NCBI RefSeq assembly: GCF_002252525.1
Contig: NZ_NNRM01000041.1
Span: 1-64,000 of the forward strand
From: Brucella pseudogrignonensis
GTDB lineage: Bacteria > Pseudomonadota > Alphaproteobacteria > Rhizobiales > Rhizobiaceae
DNA: 64,000 nucleotides
Reading direction: 5' to 3'
A model generated the notes under the pieces. It saw only the letters and a program-made list of their open reading frames with translations. It had not been told where the DNA came from and made no database searches. Of the stretch, positions 54,707 to 64,000 are shown piece by piece. The position numbers and the translations under genes are program-made. Position 1 is the stretch's first letter. Each line of letters opens with the position of its first letter.

Positions 54707-55699
54707 CTAAGCTGGAAAGGACAGAAGACGATCCAGTGCGGATATCGGTTGTGCTCCCACCAGAATCGCACGCGCTTCTTCTTCATCCCGTTTCATCTGA
54801 ACGATCAGCGGATCGAGACCGTCGAACTTAATTTCACCGCGCAGATACCCAAAGAAAGAAACTTCAGCGACTTCGCCATAAAGGTCGCCGGAAAAATCAA
54901 AGACAAAGGTTTCAAGCAATGGCTTGCCATCACTGTCGACAGTGGGGCGACGGCCAAAACTTGCGACACCGTCATGCAAACTGCCATCCGCCCTGCGGAA
55001 GCGCACAGCATAAATGCCGTGTTTCATGCTCACATGGTCATCGATTGTCATATTGGCGGTTGGAAAGCCAAGTGTACGACCAAGCTTCTTGCCGTGAATG
55101 ACCTCACCGCTGACACGATAGCGATAGCCGAGAAGACCTGCGGCTTCAGCAACTTCGCCCTCGCACAGCAGCGCTCGAATGCGCGTGGAGGAAACAACAT
55201 TGCCTCCCTCGTCGCTGAATGCATCCACCAGAGAAACACTGAAGCCCGATGACTTTCCGGCCTCCACAAGGAATTCCGGTGTACCACGGCGGCCCTTGCC
55301 AAAATGGAAGTCATACCCCGTGACAACGCAATTGGCGTGCAATCGCTCGACCAGGATATTGCGCACGAAATCTTCAGCCGATTGCGCAGAAAAATCTGCC
55401 GTGAACGGCTGCTCGACCACAGCGTCGAAACCCATAAGCCGAAGAATCTCGGCCTTTTCTACGGCATCGGTCAGGCGCTCAACAGGCTCGTTCGGCTTGA
55501 AGAAGCTGCGCGGATGCGGCTCAAAAGTCAGAACAACCGCAGGCAACCCATCCCGCTCGGCAATTTCCAGCGCGCGCTCCAGCACGGCCTGATGGCCACG
55601 ATGGACACCATCAAAATTGCCGATCGCTACAACGCAATTACGCAATGTGAGCGGCAATGCATCCGTTCCGGAAAGGCGCTGAAAAGCAGGTTTTGTCAT
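54707..55699 (-). CDS. ribF: Bifunctional riboflavin kinase / FAD synthetase
   Basis: Makes FMN and then FAD from riboflavin and ATP. The 330 residues hold an N-terminal FAD synthetase domain with GNFDGVHRGHQAVLERA near residue 27 and the conserved TGYDFHFGKGRRG near 130, and a C-terminal riboflavin kinase domain with HGKKLGRTLGFPTANM near 200. It follows the HAD-IIA gene by 27 bp. The usual ribF-ileS neighbourhood is kept but interrupted by the MipA-like gene. Confidence 0.95.
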   Translation of the reverse strand: MTKPAFQRLSGTDALPLTLRNCVVAIGNFDGVHRGHQAVLERALEIAERDGLPAVVLTFEPHPRSFFKPNEPVERLTDAVEKAEILRLMGFDAVVEQPFTADFSAQSAEDFVRNILVERLHANCVVTGYDFHFGKGRRGTPEFLVEAGKSSGFSVSLVDAFSDEGGNVVSSTRIRALLCEGEVAEAAGLLGYRYRVSGEVIHGKKLGRTLGFPTANMTIDDHVSMKHGIYAVRFRRADGSLHDGVASFGRRPTVDSDGKPLLETFVFDFSGDLYGEVAEVSFFGYLRGEIKFDGLDPLIVQMKRDEEEARAILVGAQPISALDRLLSFPA

Positions 55700-55726
55700 G
55701 GTCGAAGCAGATTCTCGAAGCGGATG

Positions 55727-56575
55727 TTAGACGAGTGCGTAAAGCGAGGCGATTGGCGCATGGCCATGCTTTTGCAGGAATGCATTCATTCTGTCGAAGT
55801 CAACATTCCCGTCAGCAGCGTAATCCGCTGCATGGACACCACCGGAAATATAGAGCACATCGAGGCCGTAATCAGCGGCCCCCTTCACGTCGGTCAACAC
55901 GCCGTCGCCGATACCGAGAATACGGGACTTTTCAACAGGTGCGCCACGAATTTCTTCAACCGCCTTTGAAGCAGCTTCATAGATCGGACGATGCGGTTTG
56001 CCTGCAATCAGCGTGCGACCGCCAAGCTGACCGTAATCACGCGCCAGCGCGCCAGCACACCAGATCAGGCGCGGACCGCGCTCAACCATGATATCCGGGT
56101 TTGCACAGATGAAAGGCAGATTGCGCGAACGAAGGCGTTGCAGCAGTTCAACGTAATTTTCTGGCGTCTCGGTTTCATCGTCATAAAGACCAGTACAGAC
56201 AACACCCGAAGCTTCGAACTCTTCAACCAGCTCGACATCCAGACCTTCATAAATCGCCAGCTCACGTTCGCTGCCGATATGAAAGACCTTGCGCGGACCT
56301 TCAATAATGAGATCACGGGTCACATCACCCGAGGTGACAACACGGTCATAGGCATCTTCCGGAACACCGAGCAACGTCATCTGTGCAATAACGCTGCCGA
56401 ACGGACGTGGCGCATTGGTTACGAGAATAACCGTTATGCCCTTGGCGCGTGCGCGCTTCAAAGCCTCGACGGCAGGCGCAAATGCAACTTCGCCATTGTG
56501 CAATACACCCCAGACATCACAGAAGATCGCATCATATCCGTCCGTCAGATCGTCTAGGCGCTCAGGCAGTTTCAT
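55727..56575 (-). CDS. HAD-IIA family hydrolase (TIGR01459 type)
   Basis: Probable sugar-phosphate or nucleotide phosphatase of 282 residues. HAD motif I FCDVWGVLHNG near residue 19, motif II VILVTNAPRP near 52, and motif IV RILGIGDGVLTDVKGAADYG near 225. The large cap between motifs II and III fits class IIA. ATG at 56575 has GAGG six bases upstream; a GTG directly before it is less likely. It precedes ribF in one operon, as in many rhizobia. The substrate is unknown. Confidence 0.9.
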   Translation of the reverse strand: MKLPERLDDLTDGYDAIFCDVWGVLHNGEVAFAPAVEALKRARAKGITVILVTNAPRPFGSVIAQMTLLGVPEDAYDRVVTSGDVTRDLIIEGPRKVFHIGSERELAIYEGLDVELVEEFEASGVVCTGLYDDETETPENYVELLQRLRSRNLPFICANPDIMVERGPRLIWCAGALARDYGQLGGRTLIAGKPHRPIYEAASKAVEEIRGAPVEKSRILGIGDGVLTDVKGAADYGLDVLYISGGVHAADYAADGNVDFDRMNAFLQKHGHAPIASLYALV

Positions 56576-56978
56576 CACTATCCTCTAGTATGCTGGTCCG
56601 GCCGATACCGGTAAAATAAGGAGCCCGACCGTGCCATTATCAAGCAAATGGTCGACTTTGGTGAAGATGCGTCTCAGGCATCCTGCGGTTTCCTCTACAA
56701 GAATGAGCCTGATCTGTCACCACGCTTGAGCCAGTCTGCGTCCAAATGGACGCCCGGATGAACGCATTGTGTTCCAACGATTAGGTCTTTCTGCCGATCA
56801 GACGCCGTTAACCAAGCCCGCCATTTCCTGAACATAACCAGCCTAAGGTGCTTATTTTCCTGCCCGCCTTGCCAGGCACCTGTATAGTCCCCACATTCCG
56901 GGCAACAGCACGCCCATGCCTTTGGCAGCCTTATATGCAGAATTTATTTTCTGCTCTGTCAAAAAACGGCAACGATCC

Positions 56979-57007
56979 TTGACAAAGAATAGGGCCAGTT
57001 CTATCTC
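56979..57007 (+). promoter_or_regulatory. groESL promoter
   Basis: TTGACA (56979-56984), 17-bp spacer, TATCTC (57002-57007). CTTG-N18-TCTATCT in the same stretch is close to the alphaproteobacterial RpoH pattern CTTG-N17/18-CYTATNT, so heat-shock sigma factor use is likely. Confidence 0.75.
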
Positions 57008-57016
57008 TTTGGCACG

Positions 57017-57043
57017 TTAGCACTCGGACAGACGGAGTGCTAA
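57017..57043. promoter_or_regulatory. CIRCE operator (HrcA site)
   Basis: TTAGCACTC-N9-GAGTGCTAA, a perfect match to the HrcA-binding CIRCE element, 10 bp after the -10 box and in the 5' leader of groES. Confidence 0.97.
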
Positions 57044-57105
57044 CAAGCGCGGATCGGCTCGATCCGTTAACAGGGTTCAACGTCTATAACACCAAGGGTT
57101 ATACC

Positions 57106-57402
57106 ATGGCTGATATCAAGTTCCGCCCGCTTCATGACCGCGTCGTCGTTCGTCGCGTTGAATCGGAAGCTAAGACCGCTGGCGGGATCATCATCCCTGA
57201 CACCGCTAAAGAAAAGCCACAGGAAGGCGAAATCGTCGCTGTTGGCGCTGGCGCTCGTGACGAAGCAGGCAAGCTGATCGCTCTCGAAGTTAAGGCTGGC
57301 GACAAGGTTCTGTTCGGCAAGTGGTCGGGCACAGAAGTCAAGATCGGTGGCGAAGACCTGCTGATCATGAAAGAATCCGACATTCTGGGCATCGTTGGCT
57401 AA
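57106..57402 (+). CDS. groES: Co-chaperonin GroES
   Basis: Heptameric lid of the GroEL folding chamber. The 98 residues have the family layout [24 protein letters not shown], with the mobile loop near residues 16-33 that contacts GroEL, and the C-terminal [15 protein letters not shown]. The ATG at 57106 is chosen because it gives the conserved start; the in-frame start at 57037 lies next to the CIRCE element. groEL follows by 99 bp. Confidence 0.97.
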   Translation: MADIKFRPLHDRVVVRRVESEAKTAGGIIIPDTAKEKPQEGEIVAVGAGARDEAGKLIALEVKAGDKVLFGKWSGTEVKIGGEDLLIMKESDILGIVG

Positions 57403-57471
57403 TTTTTCGGGCTCGCGCCGGTATCGGCGAAGCCAGAGATTAGTTACCGCCTGAATTTCAATTCACCATAA

Positions 57472-59142
<1,671 letters not shown>

Positions 59143-59213
59143 GAAATCCATCCGAGTATTGCGCAGCACAGGCGACTTCGCCTGTGCGACCGCGACAATA
59201 CGGCTTGTAAAAG

Positions 59214-59245
59214 AAAAACCTCCGGTCTTGGCCGGAGGTTTTTTT
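59214..59245 (+). terminator. groEL terminator
   Basis: AAAAACCTCCGG / CCGGAGGTTTTT stem with a T-run; strong rho-independent terminator. Confidence 0.93.
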
Positions 59246-59522
59246 ATGCCTGTTTTAAAATTCAGCACTTCTTCACACAGCATGTGATGAACAAGATTTA
59301 AGGTATAAAATTGGGAGAAAAGCAGTATTCGATTGCTTTTCTTACATTGTGTAACTCTTTGTGATTTATAGAAAATTTACCTATCGCGGGCTTTACTAAG
59401 GAAGCTGCGGTTATTTTAGCATTTTCTGATTTACATTCTGCAGTTTTCATGGTCAATCGCTATCGATACGAGATGGACTTCCTGTTTGCCCCCGCACTTT
59501 GGAAGTCCTGTCTCAGGCAACA

Positions 59523-59550
59523 GGAAAGGCAGGCGCGAGCCTGCCTTTCC
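59523..59550. terminator. HxlR-gene terminator hairpin
   Basis: Perfect 12-bp stem GGAAAGGCAGGC / GCCTGCCTTTCC with a 4-base loop, 28 bp after the stop of the HxlR-type gene. The T-run is short. Confidence 0.75.
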
Positions 59551-59578
59551 ACTTTTGCACTATAGGCTTATCGACCGC

Positions 59579-59980
59579 TCATTCTGCAGCTTCAGCCTGA
59601 CTATAGTCGCGGCCCGACGCACGCGCGTCATAACGCGCCCGCGCCATCATGACCTGCGTCTCATTGGCAATTGCCCACTCCCCCAAACCTCGGACCGGCT
59701 TGAGAAGATCGCGCCCCATTTCCGTCAGTTCATATTCCACCTTCGGCGGAATAGTCGGAAAAACAGTTCTGGATACAAACCCGTCGCGCTCGAGATTTCG
59801 TAGCGTTGTCGTCAGCATTTTCTGTGAAATACCATCAACTGTGCGGCGGATTTCATTAAATCGCATTGGACCATTGCCAAGATAACTCACAACCAAAACC
59901 GTCCACTTATCGCCAACGCGCGACAAAATATCGGTCACAGCCCTGCAAGCACTGGTTTCCTTGAAGTCACCGGGTTTCAT
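59579..59980 (-). CDS. HxlR family transcriptional regulator
   Basis: Small winged-helix regulator of 133 residues. The HxlR pattern is clear: Cys in ETSACRAVTDILSRVGDKWTVLVV near residues 8-32, then RFNEIRRTVDGISQKMLTTTLRNLERDGFVSR and VEYELTEMGRDLL. The N-terminal Cys (residue 12) is the type used as a redox or quinone sensor in some relatives (QorR, HypR-like). It is divergent from the FMN reductase gene, its probable target. A TTAGT-N14-ACTAA dyad (60022-60045) lies between them. Confidence 0.92.
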   Translation of the reverse strand: MKPGDFKETSACRAVTDILSRVGDKWTVLVVSYLGNGPMRFNEIRRTVDGISQKMLTTTLRNLERDGFVSRTVFPTIPPKVEYELTEMGRDLLKPVRGLGEWAIANETQVMMARARYDARASGRDYSQAEAAE

Positions 59981-60021
59981 AAAAGTGCCTCCTTGCGCCT
60001 TATCCAGTCACCGGTATAGCG

Positions 60022-60045
60022 TTAGTCTCCATTGGTTACCACTAA
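60022..60045. promoter_or_regulatory. Possible HxlR operator
   Basis: Dyad TTAGT ... ACTAA with a 14-bp centre in the short divergent region between the HxlR and FMN-reductase genes, next to the reductase ribosome site. Weak support from sequence alone. Confidence 0.35.
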
Positions 60046-60058
60046 AAAGGATATATCT

Positions 60059-60619
60059 ATGAGCAAGCTAAAAGTTGCAGTGATCGTCGGCAGCACCCGT
60101 GAACAGCGTTTCTCACCAGTATCGGCGGAATGGATTGCGAAGGTCGCAGCCGCACGCCCTGAATTCACTGTCGAAATCCTCGATCTGGCCGATTATCCAA
60201 TGGGCTTTTATGGCGACACAGCAACCACCACCGCACAGGCGGAGACCGCCGACAAGTGGAAAACCAAGCTTCGCGAGTTTGACGCCTATATCCTGACTGC
60301 TGCCGAATATAACCATGCGCCAACAGCGGTTCTGAAAAACGCTATCGATTATGGTGACTGGATTCAGAAGCCAATCGGCTTCGTCGGCCATGGCGGCGTT
60401 GGCGGTGCTCGCGCTGTCGAACAGCTGCGGATGATCGCAGTTGAGATGTCATCCATGTCGGTCAAGACTGGCGTCCATATTCTGTTCCCGGACTACCTTG
60501 CAGTGGTCAAGAAAGAGAACACGCTGGATGATTTCCCGCATCTGGCGGAAGCCGCCAAGAACATGCTGGACCAGCTGGTATGGTGGGGCCATGCCTTGAA
60601 AGCCGCACGCCTCGGCTAA
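60059..60619 (+). CDS. NADPH-dependent FMN reductase-type oxidoreductase
   Basis: Flavodoxin-fold reductase of 186 residues using FMN and NAD(P)H, possibly on quinones or azo/nitro compounds. The phosphate-binding loop GSTREQRFS lies near residues 10-18, and EYNHAPTAVLKNAIDYG near 83-99 matches the YieF/ChrR-type family, with FVGHGGVGGARAVEQLR after it. AAAGGATATATCT precedes the ATG; the longer frame to 60032 is not used. Divergent from the HxlR regulator. Confidence 0.9.
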   Translation: MSKLKVAVIVGSTREQRFSPVSAEWIAKVAAARPEFTVEILDLADYPMGFYGDTATTTAQAETADKWKTKLREFDAYILTAAEYNHAPTAVLKNAIDYGDWIQKPIGFVGHGGVGGARAVEQLRMIAVEMSSMSVKTGVHILFPDYLAVVKKENTLDDFPHLAEAAKNMLDQLVWWGHALKAARLG

Positions 60620-60626
60620 TCGTTCG

Positions 60627-60672
60627 CGACGAGCCGCGGAACTTCGCAAACGCTGGGAACCGCGGCTTGTCG
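60627..60672 (+). terminator. Hairpin after the FMN reductase gene
   Basis: CGAC-G-AGCCGCGG and CCGCGGCT-T-GTCG arms with a 20-base loop, just after the stop, followed by CCGCTTTT. Confidence 0.55.
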
Positions 60673-60725
60673 CACCGCTTTTCCGCCCTATGATTATCTG
60701 AACTGATAATGGGATGGATAATCAT

Positions 60726-60986
60726 ATGCGCAAAGAACTGCCGATAGCCACTGCGCCGAAAGACGGACGCAAAGTCACTGTGGTCTGGATCGATGATGAC
60801 GATCAGCGCAATGAATCGGTTGGCCAATATCGTTCGCTCGATAAGCTGAAAGCCGGTGGTGGTGATTGGGATGAAACTGACACCGGCTGGTGGATATTCA
60901 CCGACAGCAAAACCCAGCAAAAGGTTGAGCCGACCGGATGGATTTCAGAAACCGACGACGGCGATGACGACAACGAGGATAACTAA
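60726..60986 (+). CDS. Small acidic protein of unknown function
   Basis: An 86-residue soluble protein with a very acidic C-terminal tail (DDGDDDNEDN) and a central WWIFTDSKTQQKVEPTGW. The repeated Trp pairs and the APKDGRKVTVVW opening look like a compact beta domain. I do not recognise the family. The ATG at 60726 has GGATGG nine bases upstream; an ATG four codons earlier is possible. It lies between the FMN reductase and fumC, same strand. Confidence 0.6.
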   Translation: MRKELPIATAPKDGRKVTVVWIDDDDQRNESVGQYRSLDKLKAGGGDWDETDTGWWIFTDSKTQQKVEPTGWISETDDGDDDNEDN

Positions 60987-61121
60987 ACCTGGAACGCTTA
61001 TTGCGCTCGATAAAATTTGACTTTTATATTCATATTTTATCAAATGATTGAGAGCTAGGGCTTTGCTGTGCAAGCATTCCATAGCCAATAATCCAGCAAT
61101 GCTGTTATTCTCGATTCTACG

Positions 61122-61140
61122 GGCGGGCATTTCTCCCGCC
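61122..61140 (+). promoter_or_regulatory. Hairpin in the fumC leader
   Basis: GGCGGG / CCCGCC stem with a 7-base loop ending 22 bp before the fumC ATG, just ahead of the ribosome site. It may affect fumC translation; weak support. Confidence 0.4.
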
Positions 61141-61162
61141 TGAAACAAGCCGGAGACTGAAG

Positions 61163-62554
61163 ATGACTGCCACGCGTACCGAAACAGATACTTTCGGACC
61201 GATTGATGTTGCCGCCGACCGTTACTGGGGCGCGCAAACACAGCGTTCTTTGCAAAACTTCAAGATCGGCGGGGAGCGTATGCCCTTGCCTCTGGTTCAT
61301 GCATTGGGCGTCGTCAAGCGCGCAGCAGCTGAAACCAATATTGCTCTCGGCAAGCTTGATCCGGTTCTGGGACAGGTCATCGCCGTTGCTGCATCCGAGG
61401 TGATTGAAGGCAAGCTCGACGATCATTTCCCGCTTGTTGTCTGGCAGACGGGCTCTGGTACGCAGTCAAACATGAATGCCAACGAGGTTATTTCCAACCG
61501 CGCGATTGAGCTTCTGGGCGGCGAACTTGGCTCGAAAAAGCCAGTGCATCCGAATGACCACGTCAATATGGCCCAGTCGTCGAATGACACTTTTCCGACT
61601 GCAATCCATATCGCAACGGCAGTTGAAACTGTTCAACGCCTCTATCCTGCTCTGGCACACCTCACCAAAGCGCTCAAGGATAAGGAAGTAGCGTTCGAGC
61701 ACATTATCAAGATTGGCCGCACGCATACGCAGGATGCGACGCCGGTTACGCTTGGGCAGGAATTCTCCGGCTATCGCGCAGCGCTGGAATATGCGCGCCA
61801 TCGCATTGAACAGTCGCTTGCTGACGTGTTCCTGCTGGCACAGGGCGGCACGGCGGTTGGTACGGGTCTCAACGCGCCAAAAGGCTTCGATACCGGCTTT
61901 GCCGATGCCGTGAGCGAAATCACTGGCCTCAGCTTCAAAACCGCGCCAAACAAGTTTGAGGCGCTTGCAAGTCACGGTGCGCTTGCAAACTTCCATGGCA
62001 GCCTCAACGCGCTCGCCGCTGATCTTTTCAAAATCGCCAACGACATTCGCTTCCTTGGCTCGGGTCCACGTTCTGGTCTTGGCGAGTTGTCGCTGCCGGA
62101 AAATGAACCCGGCTCGTCGATCATGCCGGGCAAGGTTAATCCGACGCAGGCTGAAGCTCTGACCATGGTGGCAACACAGGTCTTCGGCAATCAGACCACG
62201 GTAACCGTTGCTGCAAGCCAGGGACATTTTGAGCTTAATGTCTTCAAGCCGGTCATTGCCTATAATGTACTGCAGTCGATCCGCATCCTAAGCGATGCCA
62301 TGGTCTCATTTGCAGACAATTGCGTGGAAGGCATTGAGGCCAATGAAGACCGCATCAAGGACCTTCTCGAGCGTTCACTGATGCTCGTAACCGCTTTGGC
62401 GCCCGCTATCGGCTACGACAATGCTGCCAAGATCGCAAAGACCGCACATAAGAACGGCACGACCTTGCGCGAAGAAGCATTGAAGAGCGGCCATGTCTCT
62501 GAGGAAGATTATGACCGGCTTGTGCGTGCAGAAAAAATGATCGCTCCAGATTGA
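61163..62554 (+). CDS. fumC: Class II fumarate hydratase
   Basis: Iron-independent fumarase converting fumarate and L-malate in the TCA cycle. The 463 residues have [14 protein letters not shown] near residue 97, the active-site [17 protein letters not shown] near 186, and the signature loop [13 protein letters not shown] with the catalytic Ser near 320. CGGAGACTGAAG precedes the ATG. Stands alone. The heat-stable class II enzyme fits aerobic alphaproteobacteria. Confidence 0.96.
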   Translation: MTATRTETDTFGPIDVAADRYWGAQTQRSLQNFKIGGERMPLPLVHALGVVKRAAAETNIALGKLDPVLGQVIAVAASEVIEGKLDDHFPLVVWQTGSGTQSNMNANEVISNRAIELLGGELGSKKPVHPNDHVNMAQSSNDTFPTAIHIATAVETVQRLYPALAHLTKALKDKEVAFEHIIKIGRTHTQDATPVTLGQEFSGYRAALEYARHRIEQSLADVFLLAQGGTAVGTGLNAPKGFDTGFADAVSEITGLSFKTAPNKFEALASHGALANFHGSLNALAADLFKIANDIRFLGSGPRSGLGELSLPENEPGSSIMPGKVNPTQAEALTMVATQVFGNQTTVTVAASQGHFELNVFKPVIAYNVLQSIRILSDAMVSFADNCVEGIEANEDRIKDLLERSLMLVTALAPAIGYDNAAKIAKTAHKNGTTLREEALKSGHVSEEDYDRLVRAEKMIAPD

Positions 62555-62653
62555 TTGTGCGCAATTAGTGAACAAACTGTCGAGCAATATCTATCTTTTC
62601 TTGACAGTGTAGAGTAGGTATTGGGTTGCTCAGTTTAATTGGAGATTCCCCTG

Positions 62654-63055
62654 ATGTCGTCTATCACTCCTCAGAGCAACGGCCTGGCCACGCTCGTCGC
62701 ACGCGTCTTTCTTTCGATCCTGTTCATTCTCGCTGGCTTCGCCAAGCTGACAGCAATTTCCGGTACTGCCGGCTACTTCGCTGGTCTCGGCCTCCCGGTT
62801 CCAACTGTAACCGCCGTTCTGGTTGGTCTGGTTGAGTTCGTCGGCGGCCTCGCCATTCTCGTTGGCTTCCAGACCCGTATTGCTGCTGCAATCGTGGCCC
62901 TGTTCACCATCGGCGCAACGCTTGTCGCGCACATGAACTTCGCTGAAGGCATGAACGCACTGATGGCACAGAAGAACCTCGCAATTGCTGGCGGTCTGAT
63001 CCTTCTCGCCCTGCAGGGTGCAGGTTCGATCTCAATCGATGCAAAGCGCGGCTAA
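62654..63055 (+). CDS. DoxX family membrane protein
   Basis: Small inner-membrane protein of 133 residues with four hydrophobic helices and the DoxX core LFILAGFAKLTAISGTAGYF and GLVEFVGGLAILVGFQTRIAA. GGAG lies eight bases before the ATG at 62654; the TTG five codons earlier is rejected. Some relatives aid thiol/oxidative-stress complexes; here no partner is adjacent, so the role is open. Confidence 0.9.
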   Translation: MSSITPQSNGLATLVARVFLSILFILAGFAKLTAISGTAGYFAGLGLPVPTVTAVLVGLVEFVGGLAILVGFQTRIAAAIVALFTIGATLVAHMNFAEGMNALMAQKNLAIAGGLILLALQGAGSISIDAKRG

Positions 63056-63080
63056 TTCCCGCTCTAATGCCTGACTTTGA

Positions 63081-63110
63081 AAAGCCGTGCTTTATCAGCA
63101 CGGCTTTTTT
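63081..63110 (+). terminator. doxX terminator
   Basis: AAAGCCGTGC / GCACGGCTTT stem with a 7-base loop and a T-run. Confidence 0.92.
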
Positions 63111-63262
63111 AGTATCCGCTTTATCCAGACACAGAACTGTTACTTAGAGCTCGCAAAGATTGCACCGCACGATCTTGTAAGATATTGCAACCGCCTATTT
63201 TAATTTTGGAAAGACATATCGTCCTCCCAGACGTGTCTCATAACTTAGCTTGTAGAGAAAAA

Positions 63263-64000
63263 ATGGCCGTTTCACCCGCAACGAACAGTCAGCCTCGAGC
63301 TGATGCCCATACGGGCAACAATTACAGCTTTGCACTTGCCAGCCTCACCATGCTCTTCTTCATGTGGGGCTTCATCACTTGTCTCAACGACATCCTGATC
63401 CCGCATCTTAAAGGCGTCTTTCAGCTCAACTACTTCCAGTCGATGCTGATCCAGTTCTGCTTCTTTGGTGCTTACTTCATCGTCTCGCTACCTGCTGGCG
63501 CACTTGTCAAACGCATCTCCTATAAATGGGGCATCGTAACGGGTCTGGTGATTGCAGCCATCGGCTGTGCGCTGTTCATTCCGGCAGCATCCTATCGCGT
63601 TTACGAACTGTTTCTCGGTGCGCTTTTCGTGCTGGCTTCGGGCGTCACCATTCTTCAGGTGGCTGCAAATCCCTATGTCACCATTCTGGGCGCACCTGAA
63701 ACAGCCGCCAGCCGTTTGACACTGACACAGGCTTTCAATTCACTCGGCACAACCGTCGCGCCGTCCTTTGGTGCACTCCTGATCCTGTCCGCAGCAACCA
63801 GTGATGCTGCAAGCTCTGCGCAAGCGGATGCGGTTCAGTTTCCTTATCTTCTTCTTGCGCTGGCTTTCGCGGTTCTCGCAATCGTTTTTGCAATCCTGAA
63901 ACTCCCGGATGTTCAGGAAGAAGAAACCGCGGCTCTCACAAAGGAAGATGGTTCCGCCTGGCAGTATCGCCATCTGGTCTTGGGCTCTATCGGCCTGTTC
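63263..64000 (+). CDS. gluP: Glucose/galactose permease GluP, 3' truncated by the window
   Basis: Major facilitator sugar:H+ symporter of the FucP branch; only the first 246 codons are inside the window and the frame is still open. Helix 1 and the following loop read [18 protein letters not shown], and [21 protein letters not shown] and [21 protein letters not shown] follow. They agree closely with Brucella GluP as I recall it. GAGA sits five bases before the ATG. It imports glucose and galactose. The frame is missing from a simple closed-ORF list because it has no stop before the edge. Confidence 0.92.
   Translation, partial: MAVSPATNSQPRADAHTGNNYSFALASLTMLFFMWGFITCLNDILIPHLKGVFQLNYFQSMLIQFCFFGAYFIVSLPAGALVKRISYKWGIVTGLVIAAIGCALFIPAASYRVYELFLGALFVLASGVTILQVAANPYVTILGAPETAASRLTLTQAFNSLGTTVAPSFGALLILSAATSDAASSAQADAVQFPYLLLALAFAVLAIVFAILKLPDVQEEETAALTKEDGSAWQYRHLVLGSIGLF

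Larger units (their letters stand above)
56576..57105. other. Long intergenic region before groES
   Basis: About 530 bp. The right end holds the groES promoter and CIRCE. Left part: AAGGAG at 56617 followed by GTG at 56631 opens a 32-codon frame to 56729, and an overlapping frame from ATG at 56649 runs 37 codons to 56760. There is a GCGTCC-AAAT-GGACGC hairpin at 56738-56753. Neither small frame has a known family. No recognisable ncRNA was found. Confidence 0.5.
59143..59578. other. Intergenic region groEL - hxlR-type gene
   Basis: About 436 bp between convergent genes. It holds a GCACAGGCGA-CT-TCGCCTGTGC hairpin (59166-59187), the groEL terminator, an AT-rich stretch of some 240 bp with no open frame of note, and the terminator of the HxlR gene. 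Confidence 0.6.

Overview
The window is about 64 kb of an alphaproteobacterial chromosome of the Brucella/Ochrobactrum (Brucellaceae) type. Indicators are the partial glucose/galactose permease of the Brucella GluP kind at the right edge, the operon pmbA / CysQ-like / DUF4170 / DUF374 / waaA / lpxK, the DUF2093 protein, a MutL with its own endonuclease motif, a perfect CIRCE element before groESL, and about 105-bp palindromic repeats that fit the Bru-RS family. The genes are mostly chromosomal housekeeping and metabolism. I see no tRNA, rRNA, prophage, transposase or CRISPR array.

Layout. 0.1-15.3 kb is a catabolic island. It holds a peptide-type ABC importer (fused ATPase, two permeases, Tat-exported binding protein), a class III aminotransferase, two paralogous two-domain GNAT proteins, a HAD-type II protein, a PuuB-like FAD oxidase, a succinate-semialdehyde-type dehydrogenase, a tartrate/D-malate-type dehydrogenase, a cupin and a D-2-hydroxyacid dehydrogenase. 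The pieces fit uptake and oxidative breakdown of an amine or amino-acid derivative, but the substrate is unknown. 15.5-16.6 kb is a TetR regulator, with a palindromic operator inside its own promoter, and an SRPBCC protein. 16.7-25.1 kb holds guaA, mtnN, a PaaI-like thioesterase, rsmB, the divergent katA/oxyR pair and guaB. 25.3-33.6 kb holds a ClC transporter, a Tat-exported P1-family (NylC/DmpA-like) peptidase, the GDP-mannose genes (phosphomannomutase and ManC), mutL and DUF2093.

33.7-39.3 kb is the lipid A/Kdo operon read leftwards. 39.5-45.2 kb holds a CPA2 K+/H+ antiporter, a patatin-like lipase and two M16 peptidases, one with and one without the zinc site. 45.5-50.2 kb holds rsmD, rluB (with very long charged arms), tadA, a cytochrome b561 and a lipoprotein. 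50.4-56.6 kb holds ileS, a MipA/OmpV outer-membrane protein with a frameshifted C-terminus, ribF and a HAD-IIA hydrolase. 57-59 kb is groES-groEL under HrcA/CIRCE control. 59.5-64 kb holds a divergent HxlR regulator and FMN reductase, a small acidic protein, fumC, a DoxX protein and gluP, which runs off the end.

Points most worth a second look are the 5-bp tandem duplication that frameshifts the MipA-like porin, the Bru-RS-like elements whose terminal TAG supplies the stop codons of neighbouring genes, two palindromes with a shared core and covarying arms, the TetR operator/promoter overlap, and the catabolic island itself.
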